From Williamsia soli (lineage in GTDB: Bacteria; Actinomycetota; Actinomycetes; Mycobacteriales; Mycobacteriaceae): DNA of 64,000 nucleotides. A model generated the notes under the pieces. The model saw only the letters and a program-made list of their open reading frames with translations. It searched no databases and was not told the origin of the DNA. This document shows, one piece after another, positions 9,401 through 18,078 of the stretch (positions within the stretch are counted from its first letter, which is position 1; each line of letters starts with the position of its first letter). Position numbers and translations under genes: made by a program. The stretch lies in contig NZ_JAFRDR010000017.1 in the NCBI RefSeq assembly GCF_017377795.1, positions 1-64,000 of the forward strand, in the 5' to 3' direction.

Positions 9401-9836
9401 GTCGGCGAACCAGTTCTTCTACGGTCTGCGGTACGGCGATGAGCATCGCGTGGAACTCGAACCCGGTGTGGAGTTGTTGATCGGGTTGGAGGCGATCAGT
9501 GAACCCGACAAGCGGGGGATGCGGACGGTCATGTGCATCCTCAACGGACAACTGCGCCCGGTGCAGGTCCGGGACCGTTCGCTCGATGCCGTCGAGGCGG
9601 TGGCCGAGAAGGCCGAGGCGGGTAATCCCAAGCACATCGCTGCACCGTTTGGGGGCGTGGTGACCATCGTTGTCGAACCCGGGGAACAACTTGCCGCCGG
9701 CGCTGCGATCGGGTCCATCGAAGCGATGAAGATGGAAGCCGCGATCACCGCCCCGGCCGGTGGCACCGTCAAACGTGTTGCCATCTCCTCGGTCTCGAGC
9801 GTTGAGGGCGGCGACCTCCTCATCGAACTCGAGTAG
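6447..9836 (+). CDS. pyc: Pyruvate carboxylase
   Basis: 1129 residues, the full length of the single-chain alpha4 enzyme that carboxylates pyruvate to oxaloacetate. In order: the biotin carboxylase domain (1-~450: 'LVANRGEIAIRAFRAAYELG', 'GGGGRGMRRVE', 'FIEMNPRIQVEHTVTEEITD'), the carboxyltransferase domain (~530-830: 'DTTFRDAHQSLLATRVRT', 'HVHTHDTPGGQLATYLAA'), an allosteric linker, and a biotinyl domain with 'EAMKMEAAI'. Biotinylated lysine is K1095. The start is ATG 6447 after a purine-rich AAGGGAA. The gene encoding biotin synthase follows 48 nt later, a sensible pairing. Confidence 0.97.
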   Translation: MMFKKVLVANRGEIAIRAFRAAYELGAGTVAVFPYEDRNSVHRLKADEAYQIGEPGHPVRAYLSVPEIIAAAQRAGADAIYPGYGFLSENPDLAAACAEAGITFVGPSSDILELTGNKARAIAAAREAGLPVLASSEASADVDALMAAAESMTFPVFVKAIAGGGGRGMRRVETIEGLREAIEAAAREADSAFGDPSVFLEQAVIEPRHIEVQILADQHGNVMHLFERDCSVQRRHQKVIELAPAPNLPPGLREKICADAVAFARKIGYTCAGTVEFLVDREGRHVFIEMNPRIQVEHTVTEEITDVDLVQSQMRIASGESLSDLGLSQEAVQIRGAALQCRITTEDPTNGFRPDTGRITAYRTPGGAGVRLDGGATLGAEVSAHFDSMLVKLTCRGRDFETAVARARRAVAEFRIRGVATNIPFLQAVLDDPDFREGRVTTSFIEERPQLLTSRVSADRGTRILNYLADVTVNKPHGERPATVYPQEKLPPTDLSVPPPAGSRNRLQDLGPDAFARSLREQSALAVTDTTFRDAHQSLLATRVRTSGLVYVAPHVARLTPQLLSVECWGGATYDVALRFLKEDPWERLAELREAMPNINLQMLLRGRNTVGYTPYPESVTTAFVKEAAATGIDIFRIFDALNNVDQMRPAIDAVRETGTTIAEVALSYTGDLSNPAEDLYTLDYYLRLAEQIVEAGAHILAIKDMAGLLRPQAASILVSALRSRFDLPVHVHTHDTPGGQLATYLAAWQAGADAVDGASAAMAGTTSQPALSAIVAATAHTEFDTGLDLAAVCDIEPYWEALRKVYAPFESGLPAPTGRVYTHEIPGGQLSNLRQQAIGLGLGDRFEDVEGAYADADHMLGRLIKVTPSSKVVGDLALTLVGRGISADEFATDPTAYDIPDSVIGFLRGELGDPAGGWPEPLRTRALEGRAEPKPVVALSDEDTEQLESPEERVRRAALNRLLFPGPTREYEEHQKAYGDTSRLSANQFFYGLRYGDEHRVELEPGVELLIGLEAISEPDKRGMRTVMCILNGQLRPVQVRDRSLDAVEAVAEKAEAGNPKHIAAPFGGVVTIVVEPGEQLAAGAAIGSIEAMKMEAAITAPAGGTVKRVAISSVSSVEGGDLLIELE

Positions 9837-9884
9837 CCCAAGTAACGCATGTGACTCTCACGCTTCACAGGATTGGATCGGACA

Positions 9885-10901
9885 ATGATGGGCCAAACAG
9901 TTGGGGCCGTCGACATTCTCGACGTTGCGCGTGAGCAGGTGGCCGAACGCGGTGAGGGTTTGAGCCAGGAGCAGACGCTGCAGATTCTGCAGTTGTCCGA
10001 TGATCGGCTGACGGACCTGCTGCAGCTTGCTCACGATGTGCGGATGAAGCACTGCGGACCTGAGGTCGAGGTGGAAGGCATCATCTCCCTCAAGACCGGT
10101 GGTTGTCCCGAGGATTGCCATTTCTGTTCGCAGTCGGGTCTGTTTGCCTCTCCGGTGCGTAGTGCGTGGATCGACATTCCTGCGCTGGTGGAGGCGGCCA
10201 AGCAGACTGCCAAGTCGGGTGCGACGGAGTTCTGCATCGTCGCTGCGGTGCGTGGCCCGGACAAGCGTCTGATGGCGCAGGTCGCTGCGGGTATCGAGGC
10301 CATTCGCGCCGAGGTCGACATCCAGATCGCGTGCAGCCTGGGAATGTTGACCCAGGAGCAGGTCGATGAGCTCAAAGCGATGGGGGTGCACCGGTACAAC
10401 CACAATCTGGAGACCGCGCGCTCGCATTTCCCGAACGTGGTCACCACGCACAGCTGGGAAGAGCGTTTCGGGACGCTGAAGATGATTCGCGAGGCCGGCA
10501 TGGAGGTTTGCTGCGGCGGCATCCTGGGTATGGGTGAGACGCTCGAGCAGCGCGCCGAGTTCGCCGCCGATCTCGCTGCACTTGATCCCGACGAGGTTCC
10601 GCTGAACTTTCTGAACCCGCGTCCGGGTACCCCGTTCGGGGACCTCGACGTGCTGCCGGCCGCCGAGGCGCTCAAGGCTGTGGCGGCGTTCCGGTTGGCG
10701 TTGCCGCGCACCATCTTGCGGTTCGCCGGTGGCCGCGAGATCACCCTGGGTGATCTCGGTGCCAAGCAGGGCATCCTCGGTGGCATCAATGCGGTGATCG
10801 TGGGTAATTACCTGACGACCCTGGGCCGTCCGGCCGAGACTGATCTGGATCTGCTCGAAGAGTTGCAGATGCCGATCAAGGCACTCAACGACTCGATCTG
10901 A
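9885..10901 (+). CDS. bioB: Biotin synthase
   Basis: 338 residues. A radical-SAM enzyme inserting sulfur into dethiobiotin, the last step of biotin synthesis. The radical-SAM motif is '[14 protein letters not shown]' (CxxxCxxC), followed by '[11 protein letters not shown]', 'YNHNLET', '[11 protein letters not shown]' and '[20 protein letters not shown]', all BioB signatures. The start is one of two consecutive ATGs (9885/9888); an upstream TTG at 9873 is less likely. It lies 48 nt after pyc and 16 nt before a WhiB gene. Placing bioB with its client carboxylase rather than bioAFD suggests supply matched to Pyc. Confidence 0.96.
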   Translation: MMGQTVGAVDILDVAREQVAERGEGLSQEQTLQILQLSDDRLTDLLQLAHDVRMKHCGPEVEVEGIISLKTGGCPEDCHFCSQSGLFASPVRSAWIDIPALVEAAKQTAKSGATEFCIVAAVRGPDKRLMAQVAAGIEAIRAEVDIQIACSLGMLTQEQVDELKAMGVHRYNHNLETARSHFPNVVTTHSWEERFGTLKMIREAGMEVCCGGILGMGETLEQRAEFAADLAALDPDEVPLNFLNPRPGTPFGDLDVLPAAEALKAVAAFRLALPRTILRFAGGREITLGDLGAKQGILGGINAVIVGNYLTTLGRPAETDLDLLEELQMPIKALNDSI

Positions 10902-10917
10902 GCCCGGTCGTTCGACG

Positions 10918-11235
10918 ATGGCCAAGAACAAGACTATCGACGCGGCCGTATCGCGTTACAGGACGCAGACGCCGAACTTGCCGGCACCTTTGATCTCGCA
11001 GTGGGATTGGCAACGGAGCGCCAGTTGCCGCGCGGTGGATGTAGCTGTCTTCTACCCTCCGAACAGCTCCCGAGGCGACGATCGCGAAACACGAGAAGCT
11101 CGCGCTAAAAAGATATGCAATGCGTGCCCTGTGCAACAGGAGTGCAGAACCTATGCCCTTGCCGCCCGTGAACCGTACGGCATCTGGGGCGGAACGACCG
11201 CGAAAGAACGAGCGTTGCTGACGATTCAATCTTGA
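10918..11235 (+). CDS. WhiB-family iron-sulfur regulator (WhiB3-like)
   Basis: 105 residues. The four cluster cysteines are C37 ('SCRAVD'), C67 and C70 ('ICNACP') and C76 ('ECRTYA'), followed by the 'EPYGIWGG' turn (residues 85-92) and a short basic tail. The 'REARAK...CP' and 'EPYGIWGG' wording is closest to WhiB3, but orthology is not certain. WhiB proteins bind a [4Fe-4S] cluster and region 4 of the housekeeping sigma factor. It begins 16 nt after bioB and is probably in the same transcript; BioB also depends on iron-sulfur clusters. Confidence 0.88.
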   Translation: MAKNKTIDAAVSRYRTQTPNLPAPLISQWDWQRSASCRAVDVAVFYPPNSSRGDDRETREARAKKICNACPVQQECRTYALAAREPYGIWGGTTAKERALLTIQS

Positions 11236-11626
11236 TCTTTTTCATGTGGTACTGAAGCAACATCGACGAGAAATATCCGCATTATTGATCGGCTGAGGCG
11301 ATCAATGGTCGACGGGTCGCGCCTGCGGGCCCGACGGCGTGGTCTTCATACCCGGCGGCGATGAATAATGGTCGGGTCAACCGCAGGGTGTTGGTGGTGG
11401 GCCGGCCACGCGGTGAGCGCTCGGCGGCATTGGCTACTCTTTCATCTCGCGGTGCAACGCAGGAGGTGACCAAGTTTCACCAATCCGCGTCTGGTTACGA
11501 AATACCCTGCGAAGCCCAAGGTTACGACGGAGTTCGTAGGTCCAGAATGGCCCATAGAGTAATGCGGGCCTACCGGTCTGGGTCGTATCGGACCGTGAAA
11601 GGCCGTTCGTGCGCGCGAGCCGGCGC
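11236..11626. other. Intergenic region, no supported gene
   Basis: It contains a perfect 8-bp inverted repeat ATTGATCG/CGATCAAT (11284-11291 and 11299-11306, 7-nt loop) without a T-run. A 54-codon GTG frame (11467-11630) has a good AGGAGG in front but an odd composition and overlaps the end of the next gene on the other strand; it is not called. Confidence 0.5.
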
Positions 11627-12250
11627 CTAGGCGGCGTCGTTCAGCCAGGCCGCCTGCTGCGCCTTGAGGTCGCGCACCAGATCGGGGCGGTCGATCCCGG
11701 GCAACTCGGGGTCCACCGTGACGCCCGACTGCTCAAGCATGTATGCCAGCCAGCGATAGGGTCGGTCGATAAGTGGCCCGAGGCTGTCGGTCGACGGGGC
11801 CGTGTGGTTCGGAAAGACGGGAATCAGGATCTCGGACATGTAAACCGGTTCGTACGCGACCACGTGCCACGCCGAGGAGGTCTTTGAGCGCTCGACGCGG
11901 GCGTAAATGCGGTTGTGCGAGACGATGTCGACATCAAGGCCTCCGAATCGACCGCGCGCGATGATCGTCATGGGCGCCTCGGCCAGACCGCGGTTGCCGT
12001 TGATCGTCACCGCGATGTTGCCGATCTCATGAAAGTTGGTCGGCTCGCCGGCACCACGGCGCCTCTTGGATGCCTCGACGAACTCGTCCCCGGTGCCCTC
12101 GAACCAGCTGGCCGTGATCCGGGAGTCGGGTCCAAAGCACTCGGCCATCTCGTCCCAGAGGCCCAAGTCGCGAGCGGCACGCTCCTTGTTGAGCAGGGAC
12201 CTGATCCTGTCGGAATCTGTTGCGTCAGTCATGAAATGGGACTTTTTCAT
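11627..12250 (-). CDS. SnoaL-like (NTF2-fold) protein
   Basis: 207 residues, or 201 if the second ATG at 12232 is used; neither start has a clear ribosome site. The alpha-helical start 'RIRSLLNKERAARDLGLWDEMAECF' region split by 'DSRITASWFEGTGDEF', then alternating strands ending 'WHVVAYEPVYM', fits the SnoaL_4/NTF2-like cone fold found in small dehydratases, isomerases and ring hydroxylase beta subunits. The family is functionally mixed, so no reaction is proposed. The C-terminal third ('YRWLAYMLEQSGV...LPG') is typical of the longer polyketide-cyclase-like members. It stands alone, transcribed towards bioB. Confidence 0.65.
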   Translation of the reverse strand: MKKSHFMTDATDSDRIRSLLNKERAARDLGLWDEMAECFGPDSRITASWFEGTGDEFVEASKRRRGAGEPTNFHEIGNIAVTINGNRGLAEAPMTIIARGRFGGLDVDIVSHNRIYARVERSKTSSAWHVVAYEPVYMSEILIPVFPNHTAPSTDSLGPLIDRPYRWLAYMLEQSGVTVDPELPGIDRPDLVRDLKAQQAAWLNDAA

Positions 12251-12708
12251 AGGAACCGCTAACCGTCAAGCGTTCAATCGGGACATTGCCTGACAACGTC
12301 GCCGTCTTGGATCGGATTGTCAGCACTATTCAAGATAATCGAGTACGAGGGACGACGCATATTTGAAGTCTCGTATCGGCTGACCGGACCGGGTCCCTTC
12401 TCGGCGGCTTGGCGTGAAATCAGCTCTGCGGGTGAGACCTTCGCTCATACGGTCAACCTACGCCTCGACGTGGCAGTGATCACTGGACTGGACGGGCTCG
12501 CCAGATCAGACGGTGATCAACGTCTGGCGCTACTCAGTTGGCATATCGGGCATTGTCCACAGGAAGATAGGGGTGAAAACTTTGGAAGGGGTGGGCGAGG
12601 GGGTGAAAGCGGTTTCGTATCGGTCTGACCTGAGGAGGCGGGCGTAACCTCAATTGATTCCTTCTGGTGCTTGGGCCGTTTCAACTCGCACTCACGCGCA
12701 GACGTCGT
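12251..12708. other. Intergenic region upstream of the SnoaL-like gene
   Basis: No convincing coding frame. A 7-bp inverted repeat CTGACAA/TTGTCAG (12290-12296, 12317-12323, 20-nt spacing) lies ~45 nt upstream of the SnoaL-like start and could be an operator. The remainder shows nothing distinctive. Confidence 0.45.
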
Positions 12709-13353
12709 TCAGGATCTGAGGTGGGCGAGCACGGCAAGGACCCGCCGATGGCCGGTGTCAGACGTGGCCAGCCCGAGCTTGGCGAAGATGTTGCCGATGT
12801 GCTTGCTCACGGCTGTGTCGCTGACCACCAGTTTGCGAGCGATGTCGGCGTTGCCGAGTCCTTCGGCCATCAGCCGTAACACCTCCGATTCGCGTGGAGT
12901 CAACGACCGGATGGGATCGTCGGCTCGGCGTCGGCTCATCAACTGCGACACCACTTCCGGGTCCATCACGGTACCGCCCGCCACCACTCGTTCGAGTGCA
13001 TCGACGAACTCTTCGACCTTGCCCACTCTCTCCTTGAGGAGGTACCCGACGCCAGCGGCACTGCCTGCCAAGAGTTCTCCGGCGTATCGGTCCTCCACAT
13101 AGGCCGACAGGACCAGTACCGGGAAGTTCGGGATGCGCCGGCGCGCCTCGATGGCCGCTTTGAGTCCTTCGTTGGTGTAGGTCGGTGGCATGCGTACGTC
13201 GAGAACCGCACCGTCGGGCGGGTCGGCATCGAACGACGTCAGGAATTGCTCGGCGTCGGCGACCGCGCCCGTCACCTCGATGCCGACGCTGCGCAGCAGC
13301 AGCGCCAGGCCCTCACGCAGCAGGGCGTCGTCCTCGGCGATCAGAATCCGCAC
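12709..13353 (-). CDS. NarL/LuxR-type response regulator
   Basis: 214 residues. Receiver domain (1-~120) with the acidic pair 'AEDDAL', phospho-acceptor aspartate in 'AVLDVRMPPTYTNEG' and the later 'LVLSAYVEDRYA' and 'GYLLKERV' (conserved Lys). The C-terminal HTH is 'LTPRESEVLRLMAEGLGNAD' followed by 'VVSDTAVSKHIGNIFAKLGL'. The start overlaps the kinase stop by 13 nt, so the two are co-translated. The divergent ABC exporter is the likely regulon. Confidence 0.95.
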   Translation of the reverse strand: MRILIAEDDALLREGLALLLRSVGIEVTGAVADAEQFLTSFDADPPDGAVLDVRMPPTYTNEGLKAAIEARRRIPNFPVLVLSAYVEDRYAGELLAGSAAGVGYLLKERVGKVEEFVDALERVVAGGTVMDPEVVSQLMSRRRADDPIRSLTPRESEVLRLMAEGLGNADIARKLVVSDTAVSKHIGNIFAKLGLATSDTGHRRVLAVLAHLRS

Positions 13354-14591
13354 GGTAGCTCCACTTCGAGTGTCGTCGGCCCGCCAAGTGGGCTTTCCAG
13401 GGTCATCGTCCCCTCGAATGCTGCCACCCGCCGGCGGATACCCCTCACGCCACTGCCCGCCGATTCGTCGGCTCCTCCGCGGCCATCGTCGACGACCTCG
13501 ATGATCATCGTGCTGCCCGTCTGCCCGCTGCGCGTGCTGATGGTCAGGTGCACGGTGTCCGCACCACTGTGTTTGACCACATTCGTCAAGGCCTCGGCCA
13601 CCACGAAATACGCGGCGGCCTCGACTGCGGCGGGCGCCCGATGCAGGTTGCGCACGTCGAGGATGCAGGTCACGGTGGAGCGTCCGGCCAGGGCGGCGAC
13701 TGCGCCTTCGAGACCGAGTTCATCGAGGATCGGCGGATAGATGTCGTGCACCAGGGTGCGCAACTCCGACAAGGCATCGGATGCGGCATCCTGGGCCCGA
13801 AGGAGCTGGGGCAGCGCCTGATCCGGATCCACCCGCAGGGATCTCTCGGCCAGTCCCAACATCATCACCACGGCCACCAATCGGTTCTGGGCACCGTCAT
13901 GCAGATCGCGCTCGATTCGCCGTAACTCCGCCGAGTGGGCATCGAGCGCGGCTGCCCGGCTCGCCGTCAGCGCCGAAACCCGCTGCGACAACTCCGTTTC
14001 ACGTGTCGGAGCCAACAGTGTGGTCGCCAGGGCCGCGATGGCGCGGGCCATCGCGGGGATCAACCACCACGCGATGCCCGCGTACGCCGCAGCGATCAGC
14101 GGCATCGTCGCGGCCAGCGGCCATGACGTGACGAGGTAGATGTTGCCGACCGGCTCGTCCTCCGGCATGGCCCACCAATATGCCGGGATCACCAACGAAT
14201 TGACCGCGGCCAGCGGAAGGACCACCGCCACGAACCCCGCAATGAGGGCCGCGAAGCCGTGAACAGTGACCCAGGCGAAGTCGCGGCGGACCGACCGCGA
14301 CGCCAGCAACGTCCGCACATCGGCGAAACCCGGCTGGTCGGCCAACGGCGGATAGCGGTCAGCGATCACCGCACGCGTATAGGTCCCGGTGCGTCGGCGT
14401 GCCTCGCCGGCCCAGAACCGCAGCATTCGCACATAGGGCGGGACCAGCAACCATCCGACGACCAGGATGAGCAGTGCAGCAATGATCAGCCCGGCGAAGA
14501 CGAAAGCCAACGACACGAACGCGGCTGCACCTTCGACCATCAAGAAACGGCACGCCCGCCACCATGTCGCGACCCGCGCGCTGCGTTTCAT
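13341..14591 (-). CDS. Sensor histidine kinase (HisKA_3 type) with putative-sensor membrane domain
   Basis: About 416 residues from ATG 14591; GTG 14594 and TTG 14609 are in-frame alternatives. The N-terminal half carries about four hydrophobic segments ('AFVFAGLIIAALLILVVGWL', 'FAALIAGFVAVVLPLAAV', 'LAATMPLIAAAYAGIAWWLI') of the 'putative sensor' class, with almost no extracytoplasmic domain, as in kinases that sense the membrane or a partner transporter. The phospho-His motif is 'RRIERDLHDGAQNRL'; the ATPase has 'EALTNVVKHS', 'VDDGRGGAD' and 'GSGVRGIRRRVAAFEG'. It pairs with the response regulator and is divergent from the ABC exporter. Confidence 0.93.
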   Translation of the reverse strand: MKRSARVATWWRACRFLMVEGAAAFVSLAFVFAGLIIAALLILVVGWLLVPPYVRMLRFWAGEARRRTGTYTRAVIADRYPPLADQPGFADVRTLLASRSVRRDFAWVTVHGFAALIAGFVAVVLPLAAVNSLVIPAYWWAMPEDEPVGNIYLVTSWPLAATMPLIAAAYAGIAWWLIPAMARAIAALATTLLAPTRETELSQRVSALTASRAAALDAHSAELRRIERDLHDGAQNRLVAVVMMLGLAERSLRVDPDQALPQLLRAQDAASDALSELRTLVHDIYPPILDELGLEGAVAALAGRSTVTCILDVRNLHRAPAAVEAAAYFVVAEALTNVVKHSGADTVHLTISTRSGQTGSTMIIEVVDDGRGGADESAGSGVRGIRRRVAAFEGTMTLESPLGGPTTLEVELPCGF

Positions 14592-14700
14592 CACACCAGG
14601 ATGCCGCAACGTTGCCGCGTTGACGGTATAGCTGGCTACACCTTTGGTCCGGTGGTCAGCGGGATGGTCCGCACGTCCGGCAATTCATAGCGTTGCTCTC

Positions 14701-15471
14701 ATGACTTCCTTCGCTCCAGTGCATCCTCCTCAAGCCCCGGTCTCGCGACCGGCGCTCCGTCTCGACAACGTCACGAAGTCCTATGGGTCGGGGAGTGCTC
14801 GGGTCACCGCGCTCGACGCCGTCAGTCTCGCCCTTCCGGCGCAGGGCTTCACCGCGATCATGGGTCCCTCCGGCTCAGGAAAAAGCACCTTCCTGCACTG
14901 TGCTGCCGGGCTCGACCAACCCACGAGCGGTTCGGTGTGGATGGGCGACACGGAGATCAGCGCACTCAAGCCGAAGGCGCGGACGATGTTTCGGCGCGAC
15001 CACGTGGGGTTTGTCTTCCAGGCCTACAACCTGATGTCGTCACTGACGGTCGAGCAGAACGTGACGCTGCCCCTGCTGCTGGCCGGGCGCACAGCCGATC
15101 GCGGTCACGTCGGGCAGATCCTCGAGTCGGTGGGCCTGTCACGCATGAACCGGCGCCGGCCCGCGGAACTCTCTGGCGGACAGCAACAACGCGTTGCCAT
15201 CGCTCGAGCACTGGTCACCCGCCCCGGTGTCATCTTCGCCGACGAACCGACCGGTGCGCTCGACAGCCGGACCGGCCAGCAGATCCTCCTTCTCCTGCGC
15301 GACGCCTCGAGGGAGCTCGGACAGACCGTCGTGATGGTGACGCACGATCCGACGGCTGCCGCCCGGGCCGACCGCGTCTTGTTCCTGGCCGGCGGACGCT
15401 TTGCCGGTCACCTGGACGCTCCCACCACCGGGGCCATCGAGAAGTCGCTGACCGACCTCGGGCAGTGGTGA
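14701..15471 (+). CDS. ABC exporter ATP-binding subunit (MacB/LolD family)
   Basis: 256 residues. Walker A 'MGPSGSGKSTFLHCAAGL', Q-loop 'FVFQAYNLMSSLTVEQN', signature 'LSGGQQQRVAIARAL', Walker B 'VIFADEPTGALDS' and H-loop 'VMVTHDPT'. ATG 14701 is preferred because a -10-like TAGCGT (14688-14693) ends 7 nt before it, the leaderless arrangement. The permease starts 5 nt after its stop. With the divergent two-component system it resembles antimicrobial-peptide or drug-responsive export cassettes. Confidence 0.95.
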   Translation: MTSFAPVHPPQAPVSRPALRLDNVTKSYGSGSARVTALDAVSLALPAQGFTAIMGPSGSGKSTFLHCAAGLDQPTSGSVWMGDTEISALKPKARTMFRRDHVGFVFQAYNLMSSLTVEQNVTLPLLLAGRTADRGHVGQILESVGLSRMNRRRPAELSGGQQQRVAIARALVTRPGVIFADEPTGALDSRTGQQILLLLRDASRELGQTVVMVTHDPTAAARADRVLFLAGGRFAGHLDAPTTGAIEKSLTDLGQW

Positions 15472-15476
15472 CCACA

Positions 15477-17981
15477 ATGAAATCTGCCATGGGCGGCATC
15501 GCTGTCGCAAACCTCCGCAGCCATCGCAACGGCTTCACAGCAGTGTTCGTCACCGTGTTCTCCGCCGCGGTGCTCGTCTGCGCGCTCGGAGTGCTCTTCG
15601 AATCAGGCATCCGCGGCGGTGCCGCACCCCATCGTCTCGCCGGCGCCGACGTCGTGGTCGGCGGGCCGCAGTCGCTCGCAGTACCCGAAGATCTGGACCA
15701 GCCGTACGGCGAACGAGTGCGTCTGCCCGCGTCCACGGTCGGGGAGTTGGCTGCACTCCCGGACGTGGAGTCGGCCGTCGGCGACATCAACGTCCCGCTC
15801 AGCGACGACAGCGGACGCGTGTTCGATGCTCACGGCTGGTCGTCGGCCTCACTTGCGCCCTACCGCATCGTCGGGGGCAACGCACCCACACGGGCGGATG
15901 AGGTGGTGACGACCGACCCTCGGATGCTCGGCGAGCAGGTGATGCTTCGGCACGGAGGCGTGGGGAACTCGTACACCGTGGTCGGTCTGGCCGCCACCTC
16001 GACGGCAGAGCCCAGCGGGCGTCCCACCACCATTTTCATGACCGACGAACGCGCGCAGGAACTCTGGCCGCATTCGGACACCGTGGCAGCCGTCGGCCTC
16101 ATCGCCCGCGAAGACGTGGACCCTGCGGCGCTGGCCTCGCAGGTCGGGACTCAGCTGCGCGGCCTCGACGTCGACACCTACACGGGCGCCGCTCGCGCCG
16201 ACGCCGAGTACGTGGACATCGGGGCCGCCCGCGGCGAACTGGCTGCGCTGTCTGCCGCGGTCGCCGGCGTCGCCCTGATGATCGCTGTATTCGTGGTGTC
16301 GAGCACACTGTCGTCGTCCATCCAGCAGCGACGCCGCGATTTTGCGCTCCTGCGATCCATGGGCGCGACACCGAGGCAGGTTCATCGGCTGATCGGCGCC
16401 GAAGTGTGGGTGGTCTCGGGCGTGGCTGCTCTGCTGGGGGTCGCGCCCGGCTATGCCCTGGCGGCCGTCCTGCGCCACCAATTCGCCGAAGCCGGGATAC
16501 TGCCCCCGGACTTCTCCCTCGCCATGGGGCCTGTTCCCGCCCTCGTCGCTGTCGTCGCGGCAGTCGTGACGGCCAGGATGGCCGCTGCCATCTCCGCCCG
16601 CCGACCGGCGCGCCTTGATCCGGTCGATGCGCTGCGTGAAGCCGCAGTCGAGGCGGCGGCACTCGGCCGAACACGCATCGTGGCGGGTGTGCTCACCGGT
16701 GTCGGTGGGTTGATCGCCTCCCTGTTGCCGGCTTTCGTCCCCGGACCGGCCGCCATCGCGGGGGCCGGCAGTTCGGCCATCCTGTTGATCATCGCGGCAG
16801 CGCTTCTCGGACCCGTCCTGGTGTCCGGTGCGATGCGCGCGTTCTCCGGACGTATGGCCCGCAGTGGTTCCGCGAGTGCGGTGCTCGCGGCAGCCAACCT
16901 CAGCGCCCACCGCCGCCGCCTGGCATCGGCGATCATGCCGCTGGCGTTGGCGATCGCCTTCGGATCGGTGCAATTGTTCAGTCAGAGCACCCTGCTCGCC
17001 GCGGCCGAAGACCAAACGGAGCGCGGAACTCTCGCTGATCTCGTGGTGACCGGACCTGCCGGTGTCGACCCGCAACTGGCCGCAACCATCGCGGCGATGG
17101 ATTCGGTGAGCGCAGCTAATCCGATCACCCGCGGCCAGGCCTTGTACACCCGGGACGTGGCCGACGCGCCCACTACCGAGGTCTATTCGGTACAGGGCAT
17201 CGACCCCGGGGCCGCTGCATCCACCCTGGACCTCGATGTGCGCGAGGGCGATCTGGGTGAGCTCTCCGTCGGGTCGGTGGCGCTGAGCCGCGACGCTGCG
17301 ACAGCGATGAGCGCCGACCTGGGCGGCACCATCAGCGTGCGGCTGGGCGACGGTGCCGTGGTGTCGGCGACTGTGATCGCCACCTACAACCGCGGATTCG
17401 GGTTCGGGGACATCACGCTGCCCGGCACCCAGGTACGCGAGCACACCACCAGCGGACTCGTGGACCACGTACTGGTGTCGGCGGCATCGGGACGTATGGA
17501 TGACGTCCGGCGCGCCATCGAAGCAACAGGTGGCGTAACAGCCCTGAGCAGCAACGAATTTGCGTCTGCCGTCGATCAAGAGCAGCGAGAGCAGGATTCG
17601 GTCACCCTCGTCGTGCTGGCGGTGTTACTCGGGTTCCTTGGTATCGCGGTGGTCAACACCATGGTGCTGATGACCACCGACCGTCGTCGCGAGTTCGCCT
17701 TGTTGCAGCTCGTCGGAGCGAGCACCCGGCAGGTGCGCGCGATGATGCGCAAAGAGTCGTTGGCAGCGGTGGCCTTGGCGGCGACGATCGGCACCCTGAT
17801 CGCCTACCCGCCCTTGGCTGGAATCGCGATCGCCGTGTCGGGTGCGCCTTTCCCAACTGTCTCGGTCTGGACGTACGCCGTGCTCGTCGGCGCCGCCACT
17901 CTGGTGGGATTTGTGGCGATCACCGGCACGGCGCGACGGGTCGCCCACCGCGATCGCGATGCCCTCGGCATGGGTGCCTGA
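15477..17981 (+). CDS. FtsX-family ABC permease with two FtsX domains
   Basis: About 834 residues from ATG 15477; in-frame GTGs at 15465 and 15468 would overlap the ATPase stop and are possible. It has the duplicated MacB-like layout: an N-terminal membrane segment ('FTAVFVTVFSAAVLVCALGV'), a periplasmic-type domain, three TM helices (~260-390) with 'RRRDFALLRSMGATPRQV', a central pair of hydrophobic segments, a second extracytoplasmic domain, and a final three-TM block with 'DRRREFALLQLVGASTRQV'. It works with the preceding ATPase to extrude lipid, peptide or drug substrates. The substrate is unknown. Confidence 0.9.
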   Translation: MKSAMGGIAVANLRSHRNGFTAVFVTVFSAAVLVCALGVLFESGIRGGAAPHRLAGADVVVGGPQSLAVPEDLDQPYGERVRLPASTVGELAALPDVESAVGDINVPLSDDSGRVFDAHGWSSASLAPYRIVGGNAPTRADEVVTTDPRMLGEQVMLRHGGVGNSYTVVGLAATSTAEPSGRPTTIFMTDERAQELWPHSDTVAAVGLIAREDVDPAALASQVGTQLRGLDVDTYTGAARADAEYVDIGAARGELAALSAAVAGVALMIAVFVVSSTLSSSIQQRRRDFALLRSMGATPRQVHRLIGAEVWVVSGVAALLGVAPGYALAAVLRHQFAEAGILPPDFSLAMGPVPALVAVVAAVVTARMAAAISARRPARLDPVDALREAAVEAAALGRTRIVAGVLTGVGGLIASLLPAFVPGPAAIAGAGSSAILLIIAAALLGPVLVSGAMRAFSGRMARSGSASAVLAAANLSAHRRRLASAIMPLALAIAFGSVQLFSQSTLLAAAEDQTERGTLADLVVTGPAGVDPQLAATIAAMDSVSAANPITRGQALYTRDVADAPTTEVYSVQGIDPGAAASTLDLDVREGDLGELSVGSVALSRDAATAMSADLGGTISVRLGDGAVVSATVIATYNRGFGFGDITLPGTQVREHTTSGLVDHVLVSAASGRMDDVRRAIEATGGVTALSSNEFASAVDQEQREQDSVTLVVLAVLLGFLGIAVVNTMVLMTTDRRREFALLQLVGASTRQVRAMMRKESLAAVALAATIGTLIAYPPLAGIAIAVSGAPFPTVSVWTYAVLVGAATLVGFVAITGTARRVAHRDRDALGMGA

Positions 17982-18019
17982 TAAACGGGAGACGAGTCAG
18001 CGCCAGAGGCGCAAACGAG

Positions 18020-18053
18020 GAGACCCCGATCCGGTTGCCCGGATCGGGGTCTC
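18020..18053. terminator. 15-bp hairpin terminator after the ABC exporter
   Basis: 18020-18034 pairs perfectly with 18039-18053 around a TTGC loop. There is no U-tract on either strand. It separates the permease from the tRNA-Pro on the opposite strand and could act from both sides. Confidence 0.6.
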
Positions 18054-18078
18054 ACTGCTTGTGTCTCAACCAACACAG

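Noticed and set aside
8061-9689. 542-codon minus-strand frame inside pyc
   Set aside because: Pyc is intact on the other strand; the frame has a random Arg/His/Gln-rich composition.
11467-11630. 54-codon GTG frame with good ribosome site after the WhiB gene
   Set aside because: Composition is atypical (Arg/Ser/Ala), no similarity recognised, and its end overlaps the SnoaL-like gene on the other strand. Left as possible but unsupported.
12317-12628. 103-codon plus-strand frame upstream of the SnoaL-like gene
   Set aside because: No ribosome site, low-complexity Gly/Arg ending, no family resemblance.
14937-15476. Upstream extension of the permease frame through the ATPase gene
   Set aside because: The extension is the out-of-frame reading of a clear ABC ATPase; the permease starts at or near 15477.
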